Both the position numbers and the translations under genes were made by a program. Below are positions 19,279 to 27,537 of a stretch of DNA of 64,000 nucleotides, one piece after another. The notes under the pieces are model-generated. The model searched no databases, was not told where the DNA came from, and saw only the letters and a list, made by a program, of their open reading frames with translations. This DNA is from Azospirillum sp. 412522 (GTDB taxonomy: Bacteria; Pseudomonadota; Alphaproteobacteria; Azospirillales; Azospirillaceae), in the NCBI RefSeq assembly GCF_019805165.1, contig NZ_RWIJ01000010.1, forward strand, positions 1,685-65,684, given 5' to 3'. Positions within the stretch are counted from its first letter, which is position 1, and each line of letters starts with the position of its first letter.

Positions 19279-21047
19279 GCCGCCCCACCCTTCGCATCGG
19301 CGGCCTGCGCGGCTTGGGCGCGCTTACCCTGCTCCTCGTCCAGCAGGGCCTTGCGGGACAGCTTTCCGATCATGGTCTTGGGCAGCTCCTGGCGGAATTC
19401 CACGACTTTCGGCATCTCGATGGGCGACAGCTTGTCCTTCAGGAAGGCGGTCAACTCCCCGGCAGTCAGGGTCTGGCCATCGTCCAGCCGGACATAGGCC
19501 TTCACCGTCTGGCCGCGATACTCGTCCGGCACGCCGGCCACCACGCATTCGGCGACCGCCGGGTGCAGGTAGATCGCCTCCTCGACATTGCGGGGATAGA
19601 CGTTGAAGCCGCTGCACAGGATCATGTCCTTGATGCGGTCGACGATGGTGGTGTAGCCGTCCTCGTCCATCACACCGACGTCGCCGGTGTGCAGCCGCCC
19701 GTCGATCAGCGTCTGCGCCGTCTCGGCCGGGCGGCGCCAATAGCCCTTCATCACCTGCGGCCCGCGGATGCAGACCTCGCCCTTCTCGCCGGGGGCCAGG
19801 ACGCGGCGCGGCTCCTCCAGGCTGACGATCTCGACGATGGTGCCGGGCAGCGGCAGGCCGATGGAGCCTCGCTTGTCGCTGTGCAGCACCGCCGGATTGA
19901 CGGTGGCGACGGGGGAGCATTCCGACAGGCCGTAGCCCTCGACCAGCGTGCAGCCGGTGGTGCGCTCGAACGCCTCCTTCACCTCCAGCGGCAGCGGCGC
20001 CCCGCCCGACATGCAGAAGCGGATGGAGGAAAGGTCGAAACTCCCCAGCTGTTTATGATGGTTGATCGCCGTGTAGATGGTCGGCACGGCGGGGAACAGG
20101 GTGATCCGTTCCTTCTGCAGGGTGCGCATCACCTGCTCCAGCTCGAAGCGCGGCAGCAGAACGATCTCCGCCCCCAGATGCAGGCCGAAATTCATCACCG
20201 CGGTCATGGCGAAGACATGGAACAGCGGCAGCACGCCCAGCATGCGCTCCTGCCCATCGCCCGGGCCATCCGTACCGCCCCCGCCCGGCTTGCGTTCCTT
20301 TGCCGCGTACCACGTCGCGCACTGGATGGTGTTGGCGTAGAGGTTGGCGTGGGTCAGCATCGCGCCCTTCGGCACGCCGGTGGTGCCGCCGGTGTATTGC
20401 AGGACCGCCACGTCCTCGCGCGCGTCGATGGCGACCGGAGTGGGCCGGCCGTCGTTGGCGATCAGCCGGGCGAAGGGGATGTGCCGGTCGTCGCGCGGGA
20501 TCGCCGCGATCTCCGCCTTCTTGGCGATGGGGAACAGCCAGTTCTTCGGGAAGGGCAGGATCTCGGCCATGCGGCAGATCACCAGCCGCTTCAGCCCGGT
20601 CTCCGCCAGCATCCGCGCCATCTTGTCGTAGAGCAGCTTCAGGTCCAGCGTGACCATCAGGTCGATGTCGCTGTCGCCGATCTGGTGGACCAGTTCGCGC
20701 TCGGCATAGAGCGGGTTGAAGTTCACCACCGTGCCGCCGGCCTTCAGAATGGCGAAGAAGGCGACGACGTAATAGGGCGTGTTTGGCAGGAACAGACCGA
20801 CCCGCGTGCCCTTCCCCACCCCGATGGCCTGAAAGCCGCGGGCGGCGCGGTCGACCAGCCGGCCGAGGTCGCGGTAGCTGGTGCGCTTGCCGAGGAAGTT
20901 CAGGCAGGGCCTGTCGCCATGGCGGGCGACCGCTCCCTCCAGCAGCTCGGTCAGCGGCCGGACCGGGATGGGCATCGCCCAATCCACCGTCGGCGGGTAC
21001 GAGGCCAGCCATGGATAATCGGGCAGCTTGCGGGCGGCGTCTCCCAT
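19275..21047 (-). CDS. fadD: Long-chain fatty acid-CoA ligase (FadD-like)
   Basis: A 590-residue AMP-forming acyl-CoA synthetase. The ATP/AMP motif LQYTGGTTGVPKGAMLTHANL lies near residue 210. GYGLSECSPV, the C-terminal HTGDVGVMDEDGY, RIKDMILCSGFNVYPRNVEEA and LPKTMIGKLSRKAL with the catalytic Lys complete the set. The N-terminus (YPWLASYPPTVDW) matches proteobacterial FadD. The enzyme activates free fatty acids to acyl-CoA for beta-oxidation or membrane synthesis, at the inner face of the membrane. It heads a tight pair with acyP. Confidence 0.93.
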   Translation of the reverse strand: MGDAARKLPDYPWLASYPPTVDWAMPIPVRPLTELLEGAVARHGDRPCLNFLGKRTSYRDLGRLVDRAARGFQAIGVGKGTRVGLFLPNTPYYVVAFFAILKAGGTVVNFNPLYAERELVHQIGDSDIDLMVTLDLKLLYDKMARMLAETGLKRLVICRMAEILPFPKNWLFPIAKKAEIAAIPRDDRHIPFARLIANDGRPTPVAIDAREDVAVLQYTGGTTGVPKGAMLTHANLYANTIQCATWYAAKERKPGGGGTDGPGDGQERMLGVLPLFHVFAMTAVMNFGLHLGAEIVLLPRFELEQVMRTLQKERITLFPAVPTIYTAINHHKQLGSFDLSSIRFCMSGGAPLPLEVKEAFERTTGCTLVEGYGLSECSPVATVNPAVLHSDKRGSIGLPLPGTIVEIVSLEEPRRVLAPGEKGEVCIRGPQVMKGYWRRPAETAQTLIDGRLHTGDVGVMDEDGYTTIVDRIKDMILCSGFNVYPRNVEEAIYLHPAVAECVVAGVPDEYRGQTVKAYVRLDDGQTLTAGELTAFLKDKLSPIEMPKVVEFRQELPKTMIGKLSRKALLDEEQGKRAQAAQAADAKGGAA

Positions 21048-21216
21048 AGCGCGGTTCCTCCCCTGAGTTCTCGTTCCCGGTTGCCGGTTTCACCCGGTAC
21101 CGACACCCCCAAGCCTACGCCAGGAAGCGGAGGGCCGGGGAGCGGGGGATTGCCCCCTGGAGAGGAGATGGGATCGCCGCCACCATGAACAAGCAGGGGA
21201 TGTGGTGCGTGCCGCC

Positions 21217-22320
21217 CTATCGCCTGCCGCGCAACCGGTGCAGCACCTCCACCGCCATCCATTCGGCGAGATTTCCGTCCTCGCCGTCCAGGAAGACGGC
21301 GACGGAGACCGGGACCGGCCCCGGCGCATGATAGGCCGCCGGCGTCACCCCCGGGCCGCCGCCGGTGTGGCCCCAATAGGGCCCGGCCGCCGGGTCCAGC
21401 TCCACCATCATGCCCAGCCCATAGGACGGTTCGACCCAGGGCCGCCCGCCCATCGACCCGCCGACCGGCAGCCCGTCCCGCATCCGCCGCAACAGCACGC
21501 CCGGCAGATACTCCTCCGTCAGGCCGTGCATGAGTCGGCAGGCATCCGCCGCCGTCATCGCCACCACCCCGTGCGACACCCAGCCGGGATGATAGGCATC
21601 TTCCACCGGCATGCCGCCGAAGGCGGGACTGGGCCCGAGGAACAGCCCGGCGAGGTCGGAGCGGTCGCGCAGCAGAGCCGCGCTGGACAGCCCGAGCGGA
21701 GCGAAGACCTCGCGCGCCAGCATCTCCGCCAACGGGGCGCCGCCGGCCCGCTCCAGCAGCCGCCCGACCAGCAGGTAGCCGATGTTGGAATAGGCGAAGC
21801 TGCCGACCGGCGGCCCCATGCCCTGGGCCACGCCGCAGCGGGCCAGGAACTCGTCGCCGCTCCACGGCTCCCCGCCCGCGGCGACGGCGGCATGATAGTC
21901 GGCCCGGCCGCCATAGTCGGGCAGCCCGGCGCGGTGGGTCAGGATCTGCGCCACGGTGACCGCTCCCGGCCGGCCGGCCAGCTCCGGCAGCCAGCGCTCC
22001 GCCGGCCCGTCCGGATCGACAATGCCGCGCGCGGCCAGCCGCAGCGCGGCGGCGGCGAGAATGGTCTTGGTCAGGCTGTAGACCAGGGCGCGCCGGTTGG
22101 CCAGATCATCGGCCGCATCCCGGTGGCGTGTCCCCGGCCGGCGCAGGACCAGCGTGCGGACCGGTTCCGCATCGTCGCCCCGGCCGCGGGCGAAGGCGAC
22201 AAGGGCGGTCCTGGCAGGGGTCGGACCTGCGCCGTCCTCCTCCAGCAGGCCGGCGAGGACGGCGGCCAGCAACTCCCGGTCGATATCGGCGCCCGCCGCC
22301 CCGTTCTTGTCCTTGCCCAT
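21217..22320 (-). CDS. Serine beta-lactamase-like hydrolase (class C/esterase family)
   Basis: A 367-residue protein of the beta-lactamase family (Pfam Beta-lactamase; penicillin-binding/esterase EstB type). The active-site triad motifs are YSLTKTIL (SxxK, near residue 85), FAYSNIGYLLVGRLLE (YxN) and YWGHTGGGPGV (HTG in place of KTG). No signal peptide is seen, so it is likely a cytoplasmic esterase or peptidase rather than a resistance enzyme. The start at MGKDKNGA (22320) follows a purine-rich stretch; the longer frame overlaps the divergent promoter region. It is monocistronic, divergent from the PilZ gene. Confidence 0.85.
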   Translation of the reverse strand: MGKDKNGAAGADIDRELLAAVLAGLLEEDGAGPTPARTALVAFARGRGDDAEPVRTLVLRRPGTRHRDAADDLANRRALVYSLTKTILAAAALRLAARGIVDPDGPAERWLPELAGRPGAVTVAQILTHRAGLPDYGGRADYHAAVAAGGEPWSGDEFLARCGVAQGMGPPVGSFAYSNIGYLLVGRLLERAGGAPLAEMLAREVFAPLGLSSAALLRDRSDLAGLFLGPSPAFGGMPVEDAYHPGWVSHGVVAMTAADACRLMHGLTEEYLPGVLLRRMRDGLPVGGSMGGRPWVEPSYGLGMMVELDPAAGPYWGHTGGGPGVTPAAYHAPGPVPVSVAVFLDGEDGNLAEWMAVEVLHRLRGRR

Positions 22321-22544
22321 CGCCTGCCTGCCCCCTGTTGCCCCAAGCCGTTCCTTGCCCCGAATAAAAGGACAGTTCCGTGGCAAAGGGGAATCGGGTT
22401 CACTCCCACTGGGAAGGCCCGCAAGTCTGCGATTAACCATGCTTGGCCGCACTACTTGGTCGCACCGGGAACAGCACCTGGCCGCTGTCGTCCGCCTTGC
22501 GCCTGCGTTATCCTGTGGGCATAGCCTCCGCGGAGGGCCGCGCC

Positions 22545-23381
22545 ATGCCCGTGATGGATGCAGACCAGCGCCGGAAACTGGAAGACCAGTTGATCCGCAA
22601 GGCGGAGGACGCGTTGCGCACCTTGCGGCGGGAGGCGGAGACCGGCGATCCCGCCCGTGTCGATTCACTGGCCGAAGCGCTGGCCGGACTGCTGAAGACC
22701 CGCGAATTCCCCAGCCTGCGCGCCGCCGAGTTCCGCGAACTGTCCCGCGCCTGTCAGCGCGGCGCCTACCAGCGCAGCGTCGATTCGCTGCTGGGTCAGG
22801 CCGAACGCTGCGGCCATCGCGGCGACGACAAGGGGCGCAACGCCCTGCTGACCCAGGCCAAGGACCATTTCGCCAAAGCCCTGCGCCTTGGCGCCGACGA
22901 CGAGTTCCGCCATGGCGTCGAGCGGCGGGTGCAGGCGACGCTGATGACCAGCAAGGACGGGGTAGACGACCGCACCAAGCAGGCGGCGAAGCGCAGGCTG
23001 GAGCAGCACGACGTCGGCGCCAAGCCGCCGAACGGCATCGAGCATCGCCGCGCCATCCGCTACGTCGACCCGGTGCTGGCGGTGGAAGCGGAAGGGCGCC
23101 GCTGCACCACGATCAACTGGTCGACCCGCGGCCTGCTGGTGGATCTGCCGCCGGCCGAGTTCAGCCATGCGGTCGGCGGCAAGCTTCGGCTTGAGCTGTA
23201 CTGCCCGGAGGTGCCGGAGACGGGAGGCCGGCGCGTCGGCGGCCGTCAGGTCGCGCATGTCGTCCGCCTCGACCCCGACCGCCACGCAGTGGCCCTGTCC
23301 TTCCCCGACATCAGCACCGTGGTGCTGGACCTGATGCACGCCATGAAGGATGCCGGCATCAAGCCCGAGCCGGAGCGCTGA
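22545..23381 (+). CDS. PilZ-domain protein with helical N-terminal region
   Basis: A 278-residue cytoplasmic protein. The C-terminal ~105 residues are a PilZ domain with an intact c-di-GMP motif, RRAIR (RxxxR) followed by NWSTRG ([D/N]xSxxG), so c-di-GMP binding is expected. The first ~170 residues are helical and charged (KLEDQLIRKAEDALRTLRREAE and repeats of CQRGAYQRSVDSLLGQAERCGHRG) and resemble no domain I can name. The ATG at 22545 follows GGAGGG. The gene stands alone. It probably links c-di-GMP to motility, chemotaxis or envelope functions through its N-terminal part (inference). Confidence 0.85.
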   Translation: MPVMDADQRRKLEDQLIRKAEDALRTLRREAETGDPARVDSLAEALAGLLKTREFPSLRAAEFRELSRACQRGAYQRSVDSLLGQAERCGHRGDDKGRNALLTQAKDHFAKALRLGADDEFRHGVERRVQATLMTSKDGVDDRTKQAAKRRLEQHDVGAKPPNGIEHRRAIRYVDPVLAVEAEGRRCTTINWSTRGLLVDLPPAEFSHAVGGKLRLELYCPEVPETGGRRVGGRQVAHVVRLDPDRHAVALSFPDISTVVLDLMHAMKDAGIKPEPER

Positions 23382-23440
23382 TCGCGGACAGGATCGCAAG
23401 AGGAACCGCAAGAGCACCATTGACCATCCGGGCCGCGCCA

Positions 23441-24337
23441 TCAACCGCCGATGAAGCGTCCGTTGTGGCCGCGCACCAGCGGGTGTTCGTCCGGACCGGC
23501 GACCGGCAGCAGGCCGTTGATGCGCGCACCCGCTTCCGCCGGCAGGCAGAACAGGTTGATCCCCATGCCGAGGCCGTGGATCTCCGCCCCGTCGTCGACC
23601 AGCCCATAGCCGAAGATCGGGTCCGAGCGGCCGGCGAAGTTGGCGGGATTATGGAAGGCCGGCAGATACCAGTAGCAGGCATAGCCCAGTTCGCCGAGCA
23701 GGCGGATCAGGGCGGCCGACCGGTCGGCACGGTCGTTCTCCACATACAGGACCGGCCGGTCGCGGGCGATCAGGCCACGCGCGCCCTCCAGAACCTCGGC
23801 CTCCATCCCCTCGACGTCGATCTTGATCAGGCGGACGCGGCCGGGCCCCGCCAGCCTGTCGCCGACCAGCCCGTCCAGGCGATGCACCGGCACCGGCCGG
23901 TCCCCCGCCAGCGCGTCGAGCGACAGCGCCCCGTAATTGCCATCCTGCTCCATCGCCACCGCGGCGAGATGCAGCATGCCATCGGCCGCCCCGGCGGCGG
24001 CCTGCAAGCCGTCGGCCCAGTCCAGCCCGTTCAGCGCAAGATTTCCACAGAGCAACCTGTGATTGGCATCGACCGGCTCCAGCGCCAGCACCCGGCCAGC
24101 GGGGCCGACCAGCCGCGCCAGCGCAACCGTGTGGGCGCCGATGTTGGCGCCGACGTCGATCACCCGGTCGCCGGCCCGGACGCACTGGCGGAACAGCGCG
24201 ACCTCCTGCTCGAAATATTCTCCGTAATAGCCCAGCGACCGGCCGACGACGCTGTCGGTCCGCCGGAACATCATCAGGCCGTGCCGCGCCCTCACCAGCC
24301 CGACCGGCCCCTCTCCCCCCAGCAGATCGTCCGCCAT
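23441..24337 (-). CDS. FkbM-family SAM-dependent methyltransferase
   Basis: A 298-residue methyltransferase of the FkbM type. The SAM-binding motif VIDVGANIGAHTVALARLVG lies near residue 63, followed by RVLALEPVDANHRLLCGNLALNG, LIKIDVEGMEAEVLEG and PVLYVENDRAD. FkbM-type enzymes O-methylate sugars or polyketide hydroxyls; the substrate is unknown. The start at MADDLLGGEG (24337), preceded by GAGAGGG, is chosen over ATG 24499, which would overlap spoVR. A stem-loop separates it from spoVR, so it may have its own promoter or be read at lower level. Confidence 0.85.
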   Translation of the reverse strand: MADDLLGGEGPVGLVRARHGLMMFRRTDSVVGRSLGYYGEYFEQEVALFRQCVRAGDRVIDVGANIGAHTVALARLVGPAGRVLALEPVDANHRLLCGNLALNGLDWADGLQAAAGAADGMLHLAAVAMEQDGNYGALSLDALAGDRPVPVHRLDGLVGDRLAGPGRVRLIKIDVEGMEAEVLEGARGLIARDRPVLYVENDRADRSAALIRLLGELGYACYWYLPAFHNPANFAGRSDPIFGYGLVDDGAEIHGLGMGINLFCLPAEAGARINGLLPVAGPDEHPLVRGHNGRFIGG

Positions 24338-24415
24338 CGCCCTCTCCAGCCTTGCGCCCGGCCGGAAGTGTAGCGGAGCCGGCCGCAGCCGTCGCGTCCG
24401 CCGGGATGCGGACCC

Positions 24416-24455
24416 GCCCTCCTCCGTCCCGCCCTCGGCAGGTCCGGAGGAGGGC
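24416..24455 (-). terminator. Stem-loop after spoVR
   Basis: GCCCTCCTCC and GGAGGAGGGC form a 10-bp stem with a 20-nt loop just after the spoVR stop codon. There is no T-run. It is likely a transcript end or processing site of the prkA-yeaH-spoVR operon. Confidence 0.5.
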
Positions 24456-24461
24456 GAATCG

Positions 24462-26015
24462 TCAGCCCACGCCGATTCCGCTGGGGGCGGTGACGGCATG
24501 CTCCTTCAGGATCGCCTCGGAGATCGCCGACACCTCGATCAGCTGCACCTCGTAACCCCACAGGTTGGCGATGTGGCGCAGCACCGCCTTGGCGTCGCTC
24601 TCGTCCAGCAGCACGCCGTTGGTGACGCGGTGCTGCAGGATCAGCTTGCGGTCGCCGGCAAGATCGACGTCGACGATCTGGATGTCCGGCTCCAGATAGC
24701 CGAGGTCGTACTGGCGGGCCAGCTTCTTGCGGATGTCGCGGTATCCGCGCTCGTTGTGGATGTGGTCGACGAGCAGATAGGGGTCCTCGGCGTCGTCGCG
24801 CACGCTGAACAGCTTCAGCTTCCGCATCAGATGCGGGCTGAGATATTGCAGGACGAAGCTCTCGTCGCGGAAGTTGGCCCAGGCCTCGCGCACCGCCGCC
24901 ATGCCGTCGCCGCGGCCGGCGAGGTCGGGGAACCACTGGCGGTCCTCGTCGGTCGGCTTCTCGGCGATGCGGGCGATGTCCTGCATCATCGCGAAGCCAA
25001 GCGCGTAGGGGTTCAGGCCGGAGAAGCGCTTGTCGTCGAACTCCGGCTGGAACACCACGGAGGTGTGCGAGTGCAGGAACTCCAGGAAGGCGCCTTCGCT
25101 GATCTGGCCGGTTTCATGCAGCCGGCTCATGATCTGGTAATGGACGTAGGTGGCGCAACCCTCGTTCATCACCTTGGTCTGTTTCTGCGGATAGAAATAC
25201 TGCGAGATGTGGCGGACGATGCGCAGCAGTTCGCGCTGCCAGTGCTCCAGCCGCGGCGCCTTCTTCTCCAGGAAATAGAGGATGTTCTCTTCCGGCAATC
25301 CCAGCAGCTTCTTGCGCTCCGACACCGACTTGGCAGGCCGCGGGCCGGCGGCGGTTTTGGGCACGGTGCGCCACAGATCGTTGAAGGTCTGGTCCTGGTA
25401 TTCCTGCCGCTCGCGCTCGCGCCGCTGTTCGGTCCGCAGGTCGGAACGCTTCTTGGGATACTTGTGCACGCCCTGGCTCATCAGCGCGTGCGCCGCGTCC
25501 AGCACCCGCTCCACCGCGGCGTGGCCGTAGCGCTCCTCGCAATGGGCGATGTAGGTCTTGGCGAATTCCAGATAGTCGAGGATGCCTTCGGCATCGGTCC
25601 ATTGCTGGAACAGCTGGTTGTTCTTGAAGAAATGGTTATGGCCGAAGGCGGCGTGGGCGATCACCAGCGTCTGCATCGTCATGGTGTTCTCTTCCATGAT
25701 GTAGCTGATGCAGGGGCTGGAGTTGATGACGATCTCGTAGGCCAGGCCGCGATAGCCCTTGCGGTACATCATCTCGTCGCGGGCGAAATGCTTGCCGAAG
25801 GACCAGTGCTTGTACATCAGCGGCATGCCGATGGACGAATAGGCATCGAGCATCTGCTCGGCGGTGATGACCTCGATCTGGTTGGGATAGACGTCGAGGC
25901 CCATCTCCTTCAGCGCGATGTGCTCGATGGCGTCGTAGACGCGCTTGATCTTGTCGTAATCCCACTCGACGCCGTCATAGAGCAGCGCGTCGGGCCTGGT
26001 GATCACAGCGGTCAT
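24462..26015 (-). CDS. SpoVR family protein (YcgB-like)
   Basis: A 517-residue cytoplasmic protein of the SpoVR/YcgB family, named from a Bacillus cortex-formation protein but widespread in non-sporulating bacteria next to prkA and yeaH. Conserved blocks seen include IGMPLMYKHWSFGKHF, YEIVINSSPCISYIMEENT, AHAAFGHNHFFKNN, NEGCATYVHYQIM and LNPYALGFAMM. The clustered His/Glu residues are compatible with a metal site (inference). It is the last gene of the three-gene operon, 79 nt after yeaH. The biochemical role is unknown; the set is linked to stationary-phase and nutrient stress in enterobacteria. Confidence 0.93.
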   Translation of the reverse strand: MTAVITRPDALLYDGVEWDYDKIKRVYDAIEHIALKEMGLDVYPNQIEVITAEQMLDAYSSIGMPLMYKHWSFGKHFARDEMMYRKGYRGLAYEIVINSSPCISYIMEENTMTMQTLVIAHAAFGHNHFFKNNQLFQQWTDAEGILDYLEFAKTYIAHCEERYGHAAVERVLDAAHALMSQGVHKYPKKRSDLRTEQRRERERQEYQDQTFNDLWRTVPKTAAGPRPAKSVSERKKLLGLPEENILYFLEKKAPRLEHWQRELLRIVRHISQYFYPQKQTKVMNEGCATYVHYQIMSRLHETGQISEGAFLEFLHSHTSVVFQPEFDDKRFSGLNPYALGFAMMQDIARIAEKPTDEDRQWFPDLAGRGDGMAAVREAWANFRDESFVLQYLSPHLMRKLKLFSVRDDAEDPYLLVDHIHNERGYRDIRKKLARQYDLGYLEPDIQIVDVDLAGDRKLILQHRVTNGVLLDESDAKAVLRHIANLWGYEVQLIEVSAISEAILKEHAVTAPSGIGVG

Positions 26016-26094
26016 TCTCGATCTCCCCCTACCGCCTCCCTGCCCCCTTATGCGGGAAGGTGGCGGTGATTTCCCTTTATCCCCTCAGGCGCCC

Positions 26095-27390
26095 TCACGC
26101 CCCGGCTTTCTCCCGCGAGAACAGCTCGCGGAAGACCGGGAAGATCTCCCGGCGGGAGCGGACGCGGCGCATCGCCAGCGGGCGTTCCGGACTCTGCACC
26201 TGCTTGTAGGTGCGCCACAGCTCGGTCTCGCGCCCCAGCGCCGACAGGCCCATGTTGTGTTCCGCCGCCACCTCGATGTAGGCGAAATACTGGCACATCG
26301 GCAGGATGGCGTCGCGCAGCAGGGTCGCCGACTTGGCGTTGTCCGACGACATGTTGTCGCCGTCCGACGCCTGGGCGGCGTAGATGTTCCATTCATTGTG
26401 CGGGTAGCGCTCCTGCACCACCTTCTGCATCTCCTCCAGCGCGGTGGACACCACGGTGCCGCCGGTCTCGGTGGAGTAGAAGAAGGTTTCCTCGTCCACC
26501 TCCTTGGCCTCATGGGTGTGGCGGATGAAGACGATGTCGACCGACCGGTACCGGCGCTTCAGGAACAGGTACAGCAGCATGAAGAAGCGCTTGGCCAGGT
26601 CCTTCATGTGCTCGGTCATCGAGCCCGACACGTCCATCAGGCAGAACATCACCGCCTGGGCGATCGGCTTCGGCACCGTCTCGAACCGGTTGTAGCGGAC
26701 GTCGATCGGGTCGATGAAGGGGATGCGCCGGGAGCGCAGGACGATGCGCTCGAGCTGCTCGCGCAGCGCCTGGATCTGCTCGGCGTCCTCGCCCGACTCC
26801 TCCGCCTCGCGGAGCAGTTCCTCCATCTCGCGGATCTCGTCGCGCTTGGGGCGCTTCAGCGCGATGCGGCGCGACAGGCTGTTCCGCATGGTGCGGACGA
26901 GGTTCAGGTTGGCCGGCGACCCCGACACCGAATAGCCGGCCCGCGTCAGCGTGTGCGATTCGGACTGCTTGACCTTCTGCTTCACCAGGTCGGGAAGCTC
27001 CAGATCCTCCAGGAAGATGTCGAGGAACTCGTCGCGCGACAGGACGAAGCGGAACTCGTCCTCGCCCTCGCCGTCGGCGCTGCCCTCGCTGCCGCGGCCG
27101 CCACCGCCGCCGTCCGGGCGCTGGATGGTGTCGCCCTCCACATACTCCTTGTTGCCGGGCACGACATAGTCGCGCACCCCGCCCTGGGACGCGCGATGGA
27201 AGGACGGCTCGCGCACCCCGCCGGCGGCGATCGTCACCTTCTCGCCGTTCTCGATATCCTGGATGCCCCGTTTTCCGGAAGCGTCGCGGACCGCCTTGAC
27301 CACCTGCTCCTTGGCACGGCGGAGGAAGCGCTGGCGGTTGGCCAGGCTCTTGCCCTGCGGGTTCAGGCGACGGTCGATGATGTTCATCAA
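26095..27390 (-). CDS. yeaH: YeaH/YhbH family protein (DUF444)
   Basis: A 431-residue cytoplasmic DUF444 protein. It starts MMNIIDRRLNPQGKSLANRQ, a strongly conserved family opening; a second ATG follows at once. A Gly-rich acidic linker is near residue 95. The C-terminal half is a von Willebrand A-like domain with the MIDAS motif MDVSGSM (near 255) and the continuing FFMLLYLFLKRRY, TETGGTVVSTALEEM and SDGDNMSSDN. It is co-encoded with PrkA and SpoVR, presumably acting in the same stress pathway. The 147-nt gap from prkA contains a large hairpin. Confidence 0.93.
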   Translation of the reverse strand: MMNIIDRRLNPQGKSLANRQRFLRRAKEQVVKAVRDASGKRGIQDIENGEKVTIAAGGVREPSFHRASQGGVRDYVVPGNKEYVEGDTIQRPDGGGGGRGSEGSADGEGEDEFRFVLSRDEFLDIFLEDLELPDLVKQKVKQSESHTLTRAGYSVSGSPANLNLVRTMRNSLSRRIALKRPKRDEIREMEELLREAEESGEDAEQIQALREQLERIVLRSRRIPFIDPIDVRYNRFETVPKPIAQAVMFCLMDVSGSMTEHMKDLAKRFFMLLYLFLKRRYRSVDIVFIRHTHEAKEVDEETFFYSTETGGTVVSTALEEMQKVVQERYPHNEWNIYAAQASDGDNMSSDNAKSATLLRDAILPMCQYFAYIEVAAEHNMGLSALGRETELWRTYKQVQSPERPLAMRRVRSRREIFPVFRELFSREKAGA

Positions 27391-27458
27391 GGGGCTGGCC
27401 CTCCCACCCGTTTCGTCACGCGGCCTTCACACTCTGACAGCATTCTATGACAGTGGGG

Positions 27459-27495
27459 TTGCCGCGGGGCGTTGCAACACCCTGCCCCGCGGCAA
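27459..27495 (-). repeat. Perfect 12-bp intercistronic hairpin between prkA and yeaH
   Basis: TTGCCGCGGGGC (27459-27470) and GCCCCGCGGCAA (27484-27495) are exact complements with a 13-nt loop. No T-run follows in the direction of transcription, so it is more likely an RNA-stabilising or processing element, or a partial terminator, than a full intrinsic terminator. It would help set a higher prkA than yeaH-spoVR level (inference). Confidence 0.65.
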
Positions 27496-27537
27496 TTCCG
27501 CATCCCCTCAGTCCACCCGCGTCAGCCCGTCTGCCGG

